A stretch of 64,000 nt of DNA from G965202915 sp965202915 (lineage in GTDB: Bacteria > Pseudomonadota > Gammaproteobacteria > Eutrophobiales > Eutrophobiaceae): positions 868,001 to 932,000 of the forward strand of contig OZ241847.1 of NCBI GenBank assembly GCA_965202915.1, given 5' to 3'. How positions within the stretch are numbered: the first letter of the stretch is position 1; each line of letters opens with the position of its first letter. Of the stretch, positions 36,140 to 44,471 are shown piece by piece. The notes below the pieces were generated by a model that was not told the DNA's origin, made no database searches, and saw only the letters and a list, made by a program, of their open reading frames with translations. A program made the translations under genes and the position numbers.

Positions 36140-36862
36140 ATGCGACCAAGCGGCAGAAAGCCCGATCAACTGCGGGATATCACCATCACCCGGCACTACA
36201 CCCGTTATGCCGAAGGCTCGGTATTAATTGAATTTGGGCATACCAAAGTGATCTGTAACGCCAGTTTTGATACCGGCGTGCCACGTTTTCTCAAGGGCAA
36301 GGGCCAAGGCTGGGTAACCGCCGAATACGGTATGCTCCCCCGCTCCACCGCCTCCAGAATGCGCCGGGAGGCGAGCCAGAACAAGGCGGGCGGGCGAACC
36401 CTGGAAATACAGCGTTTGATCGGCCGATCATTAAGGGCGATCATCGATTTAACCAGATTGGGCGAAAACACCCTGGTGGTCGATTGTGACGTCATTCAGG
36501 CCGACGGCGGAACCCGAACCGCATCGATCACCGGTGCCTGCGTCGCCGTGGTCGATGCGCTGCAAACCGCGGCAAAACAAAAACGGATCGGTGACGACGC
36601 GATCACCGCAATGCTCGCCTCGGTATCGGTGGGGATATACCGAGGCAAGCCGGTACTGGACCTGGACTATGACGAAGACTCCAATGCCGAAACCGATATG
36701 AACGTAGTGATGAATAACGCCGGACAATTCATTGAAATACAGGGCACCGCAGAGCAACGGTCTTTCTCCAGAGGGCAACTGGAGGACATGCTGATCCTCG
36801 CCGAAAACGGCATTAAAGAACTATTCAGTCACCAACATAATGCGCTCAATAATGCCCGATAA
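36140..36862 (+). CDS. rph: Ribonuclease PH
   Basis: 240 residues. MRPSGRKPDQLRDITITRHYTRYAEGSVLIEFG, GWVTAEYGMLPRST and GGTRTASITGACVAVVDA are the conserved phosphorolytic core; the ending fits. It trims tRNA 3' ends with phosphate. A TATAAT (36111-36116) in a short palindrome (GCCTATATAATAGGC) lies upstream but has no clear -35. The coding end overlaps rdgB. Confidence 0.95.
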   Translation: MRPSGRKPDQLRDITITRHYTRYAEGSVLIEFGHTKVICNASFDTGVPRFLKGKGQGWVTAEYGMLPRSTASRMRREASQNKAGGRTLEIQRLIGRSLRAIIDLTRLGENTLVVDCDVIQADGGTRTASITGACVAVVDALQTAAKQKRIGDDAITAMLASVSVGIYRGKPVLDLDYDEDSNAETDMNVVMNNAGQFIEIQGTAEQRSFSRGQLEDMLILAENGIKELFSHQHNALNNAR

Positions 36863-37484
36863 TACCAAACCGCAGGAAGTGGTGATCGCCAGCAACAACC
36901 CCGGCAAGCTGAGTGAGATCAAACAATTATTGCTCAGCTCAGCCTTTAAGGTGATCCCGCAATCCGATTTTAATATCCCTGAAATAGAAGAAACCGGAAC
37001 CAGTTTCATCGAAAACGCACTATTAAAAGCCAAAAATGCCTCCCACCATGCCCGCCTGCCGGCCATCGCCGATGACTCCGGCATTGTTGTCGACGCATTG
37101 CATGGTGAACCCGGAATATATTCGGCGCGGTACGCCGGCAAAGCCGCCAGTGACGAGGAAAATTTACAAAAATTGATCGATAATATTAAACCCATCCCGG
37201 AGCATCAACGCGACGCCCATTTTGTCTGTGTCATGGTCTATCTGCGGTATCCAAACGACCCCATGCCGTTAATTGCACAAGGCGTATGGGATGGTATCGC
37301 AATAACCGAACCCAAAGGGGTAAATGGTTTTGGCTATGACCCGATATTTTATCTGCCGACGTACCACTGTACCTCCGCGGAACTGCAAGCGGACACTAAG
37401 AATCGATTAAGTCATCGGGGGCAGGCATTACGATCACTGCTTGATAATATCACTCAGGGCCAAACCATCGGCCCGCCGCGTTAA
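36852..37484 (+). CDS. rdgB: Non-canonical purine NTP pyrophosphatase RdgB/HAM1
   Basis: 210 residues from the ATG at 36852 (MPDNTKPQEVVIASNNPGKL); an ATG at 36840 is also possible, and both overlap the end of rph. Motifs: ASNNPGKLSEIK, EETGTSFIENALLKA, ADDSGIVVDAL, GEPGIYSARYAG and GFGYDPIFYLP. It removes inosine and xanthosine triphosphates from the nucleotide pool. The rph-rdgB order is conserved in gammaproteobacteria. Confidence 0.95.
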   Translation: MPDNTKPQEVVIASNNPGKLSEIKQLLLSSAFKVIPQSDFNIPEIEETGTSFIENALLKAKNASHHARLPAIADDSGIVVDALHGEPGIYSARYAGKAASDEENLQKLIDNIKPIPEHQRDAHFVCVMVYLRYPNDPMPLIAQGVWDGIAITEPKGVNGFGYDPIFYLPTYHCTSAELQADTKNRLSHRGQALRSLLDNITQGQTIGPPR

Positions 37485-37591
37485 CCCAATCCCAATGACG
37501 GCCCCCGGCCCGCACTATCCACCCCATTCCCGGCAATCGACGCCGACAAAATACACCCAGCACCTGTCAGATCAACCCCGGGATAACTGAA

Positions 37592-37996
37592 ATGTACCGA
37601 TATTGGCCGATATACGCTTTTGACTTCGGCGCCGCCGGCGATGATCAACAACAGGCCGGCCGCAGTGAATCGCCGGTTGACAAACCCAGGGCATTATACT
37701 GCCACCACTGCCTGCGGTTGATTTGTTTTACCCGGCAAGCGACCCGTATTAACGGGCAACACCAACACGTCCGCACCAATCCGGCGGGGTTCACCTATCA
37801 CATCGCCTGTTATGCCGACGCGCCCGGGTGCAAGGCGATTGGCGTCCCAACGTTTGATGATACCTGGTTTGACGCCTATCAATGGCAAATTACAGTCTGT
37901 ATTGACTGCCAATTACACCTGGGCTGGAGGTTCACCGCCATGGACACGTTTTTTGGCTTGATCGGCAACCGCCTGATCCGCGACACCGCCGATTAA
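37592..37996 (+). CDS. Small CULT-domain (cereblon-like) protein
   Basis: 134 residues. After a Tyr-rich start, a Zn-site pair CHHC (about residues 37-40) and CIDC (about 103-106) frames HVRTNPAGFTYHIACY and FDDTWFDAYQWQITVCIDCQ, ending HLGWRF. Two Cys pairs, Trp in WFDAYQW and HLGW is the pattern of the CULT domain, the beta-tent fold that binds thalidomide and uracil-like rings in eukaryotic cereblon. Single-domain bacterial members exist (the Magnetospirillum protein). The natural ligand is unknown. It is 107 bp downstream of rdgB and 86 bp upstream of yjbQ, same strand. Assignment is by motif, not by search. Confidence 0.78.
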   Translation: MYRYWPIYAFDFGAAGDDQQQAGRSESPVDKPRALYCHHCLRLICFTRQATRINGQHQHVRTNPAGFTYHIACYADAPGCKAIGVPTFDDTWFDAYQWQITVCIDCQLHLGWRFTAMDTFFGLIGNRLIRDTAD

Positions 37997-38082
37997 CCAT
38001 GCCAGGCATAATCCACAAGCCAACCACGGCAACAGATTGACGCGCCGACAACCACAACCGCGTTGCCAAAAAGACAACACCG

Positions 38083-38502
38083 ATGATATTTCAGGAACAG
38101 ATAACCATAGACACCGGCGGTCGTGATACAATAGAAATCACCCCGGCAATACAAAAATTGGTGTTGCGCTCCGGGATTCGGACCGGTATTTGTCATATCT
38201 TTATCATGCACACCAGTGCATCACTGATGCTGTGCGAAAATGCCGACCCGGACGTCAGACGCGATCTGGAAACCTTCATGTCAAGACTGGTGCCGGATGG
38301 CGCGTCATACCTTACCCACGTCACCGAGGGGCCGGATGATATGCCGGCGCACGTCCGCACCGTACTCACGGAATCAGCCCTTAGCTGCCCGGTCAAAGAC
38401 GGTCATTGCGCACTGGGCACCTGGCAGGGCATATATTTGTGGGAACATAGAACCGCGCCACACAGTCGCAAACTGTTGATCACCCTGTACGGCGAGCAAT
38501 GA
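38083..38502 (+). CDS. YjbQ/UPF0047 family protein
   Basis: 139 residues with the signature HTSASLMLCENADPDVRRDLE, then LTHVTEGPDDMPAHVRTVL and CALGTWQGIYLWEHR. Members have weak thiamine-phosphate synthase activity in vitro and bind metal; the physiological role is unclear. Located between the CULT gene and the TSUP permease, without a recognisable pathway link. Confidence 0.9.
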   Translation: MIFQEQITIDTGGRDTIEITPAIQKLVLRSGIRTGICHIFIMHTSASLMLCENADPDVRRDLETFMSRLVPDGASYLTHVTEGPDDMPAHVRTVLTESALSCPVKDGHCALGTWQGIYLWEHRTAPHSRKLLITLYGEQ

Positions 38503-38594
38503 TCACCGGCGTGCCCGCATAGAGGCGGTATAAATGCACCCTGATGACGACCAAATAGTGGACAACAATAATACTTACCTTTGCCCGCGCACGG

Positions 38595-38613
38595 CCTCCG
38601 GTCGGGCCGGAGG
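38595..38613 (+). promoter_or_regulatory. Hairpin covering the ribosome-binding site of the TSUP gene
   Basis: CCTCCGG (38595-38601), loop TCGGG, CCGGAGG (38607-38613): a perfect 7-bp GC-rich stem whose 3' arm is the Shine-Dalgarno GGAGG, seven bases before the ATG. In the mRNA it would hide the ribosome-binding site. It has no T-run and is not a terminator. Confidence 0.6.
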
Positions 38614-38619
38614 AATTCA

Positions 38620-39408
38620 ATGTTTATGGACTTATCATACTCAATAATCGGTTTTGTCGTCGGCTTCATCGTTGGCTTGACCGGGGTCGGTGGTGGATCA
38701 TTGATGACCCCGGCCCTGGTGCTCATCTTTGACGTCGAACTGATCATCGCGGTCGGCACCGACCTGCTCTATGCCGCGATCACCAAATCAGGCGGAGTAT
38801 GGGTACACCACCGCCGCGGCAATATTCAATGGCGGATCGTACTGTTACTGTCCATCGGCAGCATTCCCGCGTCATTACTCGCCATCATCCTGTTAAAGTG
38901 GCTTGCTTCGGCAAACTTTGACTATGAAGGCCTGATCGTAACCACGTTGAGCATCGCGTTGATTCTGACCTCAATCTTTTTACTGATCAAAAACCGCTTA
39001 CTGCAAATCAGCAGAAACGAGCAATTCACCATCATTAAAATACTCCATCAAAGACTATGCAAACCGATCACCATCTGCGCCGGCGTATTGATTGGCATAC
39101 TGGTCACCCTGTCATCCGTCGGCGCCGGGGTGATCGGCGCCGCGCTACTGTTTATCCTGTACCCCAGATTGCGCGCGATCAGCATAGTTGGCACCGACCT
39201 GGCGCATGCCATCCCGATCACCGCCATCGCCGGCCTGGGACACGCCTATCTGGGCAACGTCGACTATCTGTTACTGGCATTTCTATTGATCGGCTCATTA
39301 CCCGGCATATTCCTGGGGAGTCATGTCGGCAGCCGCTTGCCGGATAACATTATTCGTCCGATACTGGCCGTGATATTATTGCTGATCGGCATTCGCTTAA
39401 TCCTGTAA
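38620..39408 (+). CDS. TSUP family (TauE/SafE-like) permease
   Basis: 262 residues from the ATG at 38620 (MFMDLSYSIIGFVVGFIVG), directly after a GGAGGA site. Eight hydrophobic segments and the two TSUP repeats are visible: GLTGVGGGSLMTPAL in the first half and SSVGAGVIGAALLF in the second. Family members export sulfite, sulfoacetate or other sulfonates and anions. Substrate unknown here; no sulfur-metabolism gene is adjacent. Confidence 0.87.
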   Translation: MFMDLSYSIIGFVVGFIVGLTGVGGGSLMTPALVLIFDVELIIAVGTDLLYAAITKSGGVWVHHRRGNIQWRIVLLLSIGSIPASLLAIILLKWLASANFDYEGLIVTTLSIALILTSIFLLIKNRLLQISRNEQFTIIKILHQRLCKPITICAGVLIGILVTLSSVGAGVIGAALLFILYPRLRAISIVGTDLAHAIPITAIAGLGHAYLGNVDYLLLAFLLIGSLPGIFLGSHVGSRLPDNIIRPILAVILLLIGIRLIL

Positions 39409-39477
39409 AAGAGCATATACAATACCGGCGAAATGCTGTATCTTAACCCACCAGACAAATCAGGAGCCGTATAAACA

Positions 39478-40590
39478 ATGGGTGTGCCTCTAATACAACA
39501 ATATCGAATTGCCAAACATCTGATCAAAAAAAAGATCACCGGTGAAAAGCGCTACCCGCTGGTATTAATGCTGGAACCGTTATTCCGCTGTAATCTTGCC
39601 TGCGCCGGTTGCGGCAAAATCGATTACCCGGATGAGACCCTCGATAAACGGCTAAGCTATCAGGACTGCATGGATGCAATTGACCAATGCGGCGCGCCCA
39701 TGGTCTCCATTGCCGGCGGCGAACCGTTAATACACAAACAGATGCCGCAGATCGTCCGGGGCTACATCGACAAGAAAAAATTTGTGTACCTGTGCACCAA
39801 CGCGCTGCTGTTAAAACAACGCATCGGCGACTATACCCCCTCGCCCTATCTCACCTTCTCCATTCATCTTGACGGCAACGCCGCCCGCCATGATGCCTCG
39901 GTATGCCGGCAAGGGGTATTTGAAAAATGTGTCGAAGTGATCAAAATGGCCTGTTCACAAGGCTTTCGGGTCACCATCAACTGCACCCTGTTTCAAGGCG
40001 AATCCGCCGCCGAAGTCGCCGAATTCATGGATGACATGATGCGGCTGGGCGTCGAAGGCGTCACCATCTCCCCCGGCTACCATTACCAACGCGCGCCGGC
40101 ACAGGACGTATTCCTCAAACGGCGGCAAAGCAAACAATTGTTTCGCGACATTTTCAAACTTGGCAAAGGCAAAAAATGGCGCTTCAACCAGTCCTCTCTC
40201 TATCTGGACTTCCTGGCCGGCAACCAATCCTACCAATGCACCCCATGGGGCAATCCGACCCGTAACGTATTCGGCTGGCAAAAACCCTGCTATTTGTTGG
40301 TCGGAGAAGGATATGCACCGACCTTTGCCGCATTAATCAATGAAACCAAATGGGATCAATATGGCGTCGGCCATAACCCCAAATGCGCCGACTGCATGGT
40401 GCATTGCGGATTTGAAGCAACCGCGGTCAAAGACACCTTTGAGCATCCACTCAAGGCCTTCAAGGTGTTCCTCTCCGGTCCTGATACCAACGCCCCGATG
40501 CGCCCGGAATTACCCATCCACTACCACGACCCGTCGCCGCCGGGGCCGGTTACCGAGCCGGAGTCGAATAACCAGACCGGTCTCAACTAA
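39478..40590 (+). CDS. hpnH: Radical SAM adenosyl-hopene transferase HpnH
   Basis: 370 residues. The radical-SAM cluster motif is in EPLFRCNLACAGCGK (CxxxCxxC). Next come SIAGGEPL and SIHLDG, with SPGYHYQRAPAQD and a C-terminal Cys group CADCMVHCGFE, all typical of HpnH. It joins the 5'-deoxyadenosyl radical to diploptene, the first committed step to C35 bacteriohopanepolyols. An AGGAG site precedes the ATG. It heads a plus-strand run hpnH-hpnB-hpnM-mlaA. The squalene-hopene cyclase is not in the window. Confidence 0.93.
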   Translation: MGVPLIQQYRIAKHLIKKKITGEKRYPLVLMLEPLFRCNLACAGCGKIDYPDETLDKRLSYQDCMDAIDQCGAPMVSIAGGEPLIHKQMPQIVRGYIDKKKFVYLCTNALLLKQRIGDYTPSPYLTFSIHLDGNAARHDASVCRQGVFEKCVEVIKMACSQGFRVTINCTLFQGESAAEVAEFMDDMMRLGVEGVTISPGYHYQRAPAQDVFLKRRQSKQLFRDIFKLGKGKKWRFNQSSLYLDFLAGNQSYQCTPWGNPTRNVFGWQKPCYLLVGEGYAPTFAALINETKWDQYGVGHNPKCADCMVHCGFEATAVKDTFEHPLKAFKVFLSGPDTNAPMRPELPIHYHDPSPPGPVTEPESNNQTGLN

Positions 40591-40601
40591 GCCCTGAACA
40601 G

Positions 40602-41705
40602 ATGGCACTGTCACTGCTGGTGGTGATCCCGGGATTACTGATCTGGCTTGGCATCCTGCTGTTGCCCTCGCGCCCCTGGACAACCGACGAACATATCGAC
40701 GCCGGGGCAGGCGAGCCGGTCGATCTATCCGATATTACCGTACTTATCCCCGCCCGCAATGAAGCCGGACACATACACCAAACCCTGAGGGCGCTGACCC
40801 TGCAAGGCGCAGACCTCAGCATCATCCTGGTGGACGACCAATCCACCGATGCCACCGCCGAACGGGCACTGCAAACCCATCCCGACAAGCTGACCATCAT
40901 CAGTGGTGCCGCGTTACCCCCCGGCTGGAGCGGCAAACTCTGGGCCCTGCAACAGGGGCTGGACAAGGTCACCAGCGACTACGTATTACTACTGGACGCC
41001 GACATCATTCTGGCCCCGCGGTTGCTGGCCACACTATTTGCCAAAATGCGCAGGGAACGGTTGCAAATGGTATCGCTCATGGCGCAGTTGCAGATGCGCC
41101 ATCCCTGGGAAAAAATTCTGCTACCGGCGTTTATCTTCTTTTTCAAACTGCTCTACCCATTTCGCCGTTCGAACGACCCCAACTCCGCGATTGCCGCGGC
41201 CGCCGGCGGCGTCATTCTGGTGGAGAAACGGATACTGGAACAAATTAACGCGTTTGAATCCATTAAAGGCGCATTGATCGATGACTGCACCCTGGCAAAA
41301 ACAATCAAAGCAAACGGCCACAGACTATGGACCGGGCTCACCCATTCCGCCACCAGCAGCCGCGAGCAGCCGCGGCTCGGCGCAATCTGGCGCATGGTCG
41401 CCCGCACCGCCTATAACCAGTTGCGCTACTCCATCCCGCTATTGCTGTTATCCACCCTGGTTATGATTGCCGGCTTCATCATGCCCTGCATCGGCCTGCT
41501 CAGCGGCGACACCTTTGCCCTAAGCCTGATCACCCTGGCCCTGATGATGGCCGCATACACACCCACGCTACGGTATTACCGGCTGCCTCCGGCCTACTGT
41601 TGCAGCTTTCCGCTTGCCGGCCTGTTATTTCTATCGATGACCTGGACCTCCGCCTATCGGCATTATTTTGGCCCGGGCGTGAACTGGAAGGAGCGCCGAT
41701 ATTGA
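40602..41705 (+). CDS. hpnB: Hopanoid-associated glycosyltransferase HpnB
   Basis: 367 residues. A membrane segment at 4-22 is followed by a GT2 domain: VLIPARNEAGHIHQTL, LVDDQSTDATAERA, LLLDADIILAP and the QxxRW-like region SSREQPRLGAIWRMV. Several C-terminal hydrophobic segments follow. HpnB homologues sit in hopanoid clusters; their activity is not firmly established. It starts 11 bp after hpnH and overlaps the hpnM start by four bases. Confidence 0.88.
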   Translation: MALSLLVVIPGLLIWLGILLLPSRPWTTDEHIDAGAGEPVDLSDITVLIPARNEAGHIHQTLRALTLQGADLSIILVDDQSTDATAERALQTHPDKLTIISGAALPPGWSGKLWALQQGLDKVTSDYVLLLDADIILAPRLLATLFAKMRRERLQMVSLMAQLQMRHPWEKILLPAFIFFFKLLYPFRRSNDPNSAIAAAAGGVILVEKRILEQINAFESIKGALIDDCTLAKTIKANGHRLWTGLTHSATSSREQPRLGAIWRMVARTAYNQLRYSIPLLLLSTLVMIAGFIMPCIGLLSGDTFALSLITLALMMAAYTPTLRYYRLPPAYCCSFPLAGLLFLSMTWTSAYRHYFGPGVNWKERRY

Positions 41706-42364
41706 ACCCAAACCATGCCGACAAGCCGCCGTGCACCGCAACCGCATCACATGCCCGCCGCCTGCCCGTAGCCCTGATACTCCTGATCTGTCTGAGCCTG
41801 CCCGCGGGATCGTCCGCAAACCAACCCGCCGAGCAACCCGACCAGGTCGTCAATCGCCTGCACCAGGCCCTGATCGACACCATGCGGCAGGGCGCAGAAC
41901 TTGGATACCGGGGCCGTTGGCAACGACTCGCACCGATTATTACAGGCTGTTTTGATCTGACCTTTATCGCCAGGATCATTTTGGGCCGGCACTGGAACAC
42001 CCTGACCGAAGCTCAGCAAACCCGCTTCATCGATACATTGACCCAATTGACCATTGCACACTACGCCTTCCATTTCGATTCCTATCAGGATCAAACCTTT
42101 CAAGCGACCGCAAACACGCCGTTAAAAAAGGCCCGTTTCCTGATCAAAACCCGCCTGACAAGCACCCGCAATAAACCCGTATCATTGGACTATATCGTCC
42201 ACAATAGCGGGGATAACTGGCGAATCATCGGCGTCATTGCCGACGGCGTCAACGACCTGTCCTTAAAGCGCACCGAATACGGCGGCATTATCAAAGACCG
42301 CGGGATTAATGGCCTGCTTGAAGAACTCTCCGATAAAATCAAAGCCATGGCCGGCAACGGCTGA
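41702..42364 (+). CDS. hpnM: MlaC-like periplasmic lipid carrier HpnM
   Basis: 220 residues from a TTG at 41702 that overlaps the hpnB stop (TTGA) and has GGAAGGAG upstream; no ATG fits. A signal peptide occupies about residues 15-38 (LPVALILLICLSLPAGSSA). The mature part is of the MlaC/Ttg2D type (ARIILGRHWNTLTEAQQTRFIDTLTQLTI, LDYIVHNSGDNWRIIGVIADGVNDLSLKRTEY). HpnM in hopanoid clusters is thought to ferry lipids across the periplasm. The gene after it, mlaA, encodes its expected outer-membrane partner. Confidence 0.88.
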   Translation: MNPNHADKPPCTATASHARRLPVALILLICLSLPAGSSANQPAEQPDQVVNRLHQALIDTMRQGAELGYRGRWQRLAPIITGCFDLTFIARIILGRHWNTLTEAQQTRFIDTLTQLTIAHYAFHFDSYQDQTFQATANTPLKKARFLIKTRLTSTRNKPVSLDYIVHNSGDNWRIIGVIADGVNDLSLKRTEYGGIIKDRGINGLLEELSDKIKAMAGNG

Positions 42365-42428
42365 AACTTGCATCATTCCCCCCGCCTTGGTATTTTTGTC
42401 CAAACGGTAACGCTAAAAGGAAAAATTT

Positions 42429-43202
42429 ATGAAAAAGCAATTGCCAAAAACAGTAAAACATTTCACATTGCTGGCTATTATCGCAATAACCTCCGGCTGT
42501 GCCGCAGGCAAGGTCGTCGATCACTCCGACCCGTTGGAAGGCGCCAATCGCAAACTGTACGGCGTCAACGAAACTTTTGACCAGTATTTATTCAAACCGG
42601 TCGCCAATACCTACGTCCGGGTCACACCGAACGTGGCCCGCACCGGCGTCACTAATTTCTTCAATAACCTGGGCTACCCAAACGTCATACTCAACAGCCT
42701 GCTACAGGGCAAATTTCATCAAGGCGGGCAGGACTTATTGCGCTTTATATATAACTCCACCTTTGGTATTGCCGGTCTGTTTGACGTGGCCACGCACCTG
42801 GGGCTGCCCGAACATGATGAAGATCTGGGACAAACCCTGGCAGTCTGGGGCCTCAGCCAGGGGGCCTATCTCAGCCTGCCCTTCCTCGGCCCCAATACCG
42901 TGCGCAACACCACCGATTTTGTCCCCAGCATAGCACTCGACCCGCTCACCTATTTAAGCGGCGGGTTCTCGCTGCCCATCACCCTGTTAAATATCATCAA
43001 CAGACGCGCGGCCCTGTTGGAAGCCACCAACATACGCGATCAAGCGGCGCTGGACCCGTATACATTTACCCGCTCGGCCTATTTGCAACGGCGCCAATCG
43101 CTGATCTACGACGGTAATCCGCCGACCGACCCGTATGACGATATTTTTGAAGACGATGAACTGGACGATGAGCTGGACGACGGCTGGTTGATAGTCGAGT
43201 AG
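42429..43202 (+). CDS. mlaA: Outer-membrane lipoprotein MlaA (VacJ)
   Basis: 257 residues. The lipobox is AITSGC (Cys at about 22). The mature protein has DPLEGANRKLYGVNETFDQYLFKP, RTGVTNFFNNLGYP and LGPNTVRNT, the conserved MlaA core. MlaA extracts phospholipid from the outer leaflet and passes it to MlaC. An acidic tail (DELDDELDD) ends the protein. It lies 64 bp after hpnM. The MlaFEDB transporter genes are absent here. Confidence 0.93.
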   Translation: MKKQLPKTVKHFTLLAIIAITSGCAAGKVVDHSDPLEGANRKLYGVNETFDQYLFKPVANTYVRVTPNVARTGVTNFFNNLGYPNVILNSLLQGKFHQGGQDLLRFIYNSTFGIAGLFDVATHLGLPEHDEDLGQTLAVWGLSQGAYLSLPFLGPNTVRNTTDFVPSIALDPLTYLSGGFSLPITLLNIINRRAALLEATNIRDQAALDPYTFTRSAYLQRRQSLIYDGNPPTDPYDDIFEDDELDDELDDGWLIVE

Positions 43203-43210
43203 CGGCACTA

Positions 43211-44464
43211 TCAGGCGCCCGCCGCCGGCTCATCCGGCAACAAGCCATCCACCACCTCGATCCAATGCCGCACCGGAACCGGGCTGAGCTGTTGTAAATG
43301 ATGCAGACAACCGATATTGGAGGTCGCGATCAAATCCGGTTGCCGCGCCATCAAGGCGTCGATCTTGTCCCGTTGCAAACGGCTAGACAAGCCCGGTTCA
43401 AGCAACGAATACGTGCCCGCCGAGCCGCAACAGGCACCGGACGGATCCCCCTCCACCAAATCGATACCCAGATCCACCAGCAGCTCTTCGGTGACGCCGG
43501 GCAGCCTTAAACCATGCTGTAAAGTGCACGGGCATTGATAAGCGACCTTAAACGCGGGTTTATTCAACTCCGCGCCAAGCCGGGCGACCGCACGTTTATC
43601 AAACATCTCGGAAATATCCCTGGCCATGGATGCAACCCGCTCGGCCCGTTGTGCGTATTCGGGAATATCCTTTAATACCTCGCCGTACTCCTTGATCATC
43701 AAACCGCAACCGCTGGCGGTGAAGACCAGCGTCTCCACACCCTGGTCGATATACCGCTGCCAGCGGTCGATATTCCGGCACATCAATTCAATCGCCCGCC
43801 GATGATCCCCGATATGATAATGAATCGCGCCGCAACAACCTTCCCCCGGCACCGACGTTGCCGCCCATCCGACTGCATCAAGCACCCGCCGGGCCGACCT
43901 ATTGATGCCGGCGGCCAACGCATCCTGCACACAGCCGGAAAACAGGATCGCCCGCCTGTCGTGATCAGCAGACCCAGGCGCGACCGCATTATTTTGCGGC
44001 CCGCGGACCGGCACCCTGGCCTGCACCGAGCGCGGCAACAAAGGCCGAACAAACCGGGCCAGACCCAGTAACAATGCAAACCTGCGCTTATAGGGCAGAA
44101 TATTCTTTAACGCCAACCGGGTCACGCGCGCACCGAGTGAGCGGGCGGTACGTTGGGCGAGCAATTCCCTGCCTATGGTCAGCAATTTTCCATATTCAAC
44201 CTCGGAAGGACAGGCCGTTTCACAGGCCCGGCAAAGCAGACAACGATCCAGATGCTTCTGGGTCGCGGCACCCGCCGGCCGGCCCTCGATCAAAGATTTA
44301 ATCAAATAGATCCGACCACGGGGACTGTCCAGATCGTCCCCCAATAGCTGATAAGTCGGACAAACCGCGGTGCAAAAACCGCAATGCACACAACTGCGAA
44401 TAATGCGCCCGGCCTCCCGCCCGGCTTCGGTATCCTTGAGTGCGTCAGCGACAACGATCTGCAT
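43211..44464 (-). CDS. glcF: Glycolate oxidase iron-sulfur subunit GlcF
   Basis: 417 residues from the ATG at 44464 (MQIVVADALKD); an earlier in-frame start at 44521 would overlap glcE. Two [4Fe-4S] ferredoxin motifs CVHCGFCTAVCP and CLLCRACETACP are followed by two CCG domains (PGEGCCGAIHYH, GACCGSAGTYSL). It passes electrons from the flavin subunits to the quinone pool. It starts seven bases after glcE. The three genes run glcD-glcE-glcF on the minus strand. Confidence 0.95.
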   Translation of the reverse strand: MQIVVADALKDTEAGREAGRIIRSCVHCGFCTAVCPTYQLLGDDLDSPRGRIYLIKSLIEGRPAGAATQKHLDRCLLCRACETACPSEVEYGKLLTIGRELLAQRTARSLGARVTRLALKNILPYKRRFALLLGLARFVRPLLPRSVQARVPVRGPQNNAVAPGSADHDRRAILFSGCVQDALAAGINRSARRVLDAVGWAATSVPGEGCCGAIHYHIGDHRRAIELMCRNIDRWQRYIDQGVETLVFTASGCGLMIKEYGEVLKDIPEYAQRAERVASMARDISEMFDKRAVARLGAELNKPAFKVAYQCPCTLQHGLRLPGVTEELLVDLGIDLVEGDPSGACCGSAGTYSLLEPGLSSRLQRDKIDALMARQPDLIATSNIGCLHHLQQLSPVPVRHWIEVVDGLLPDEPAAGA

Positions 44465-44471
44465 TACAACA

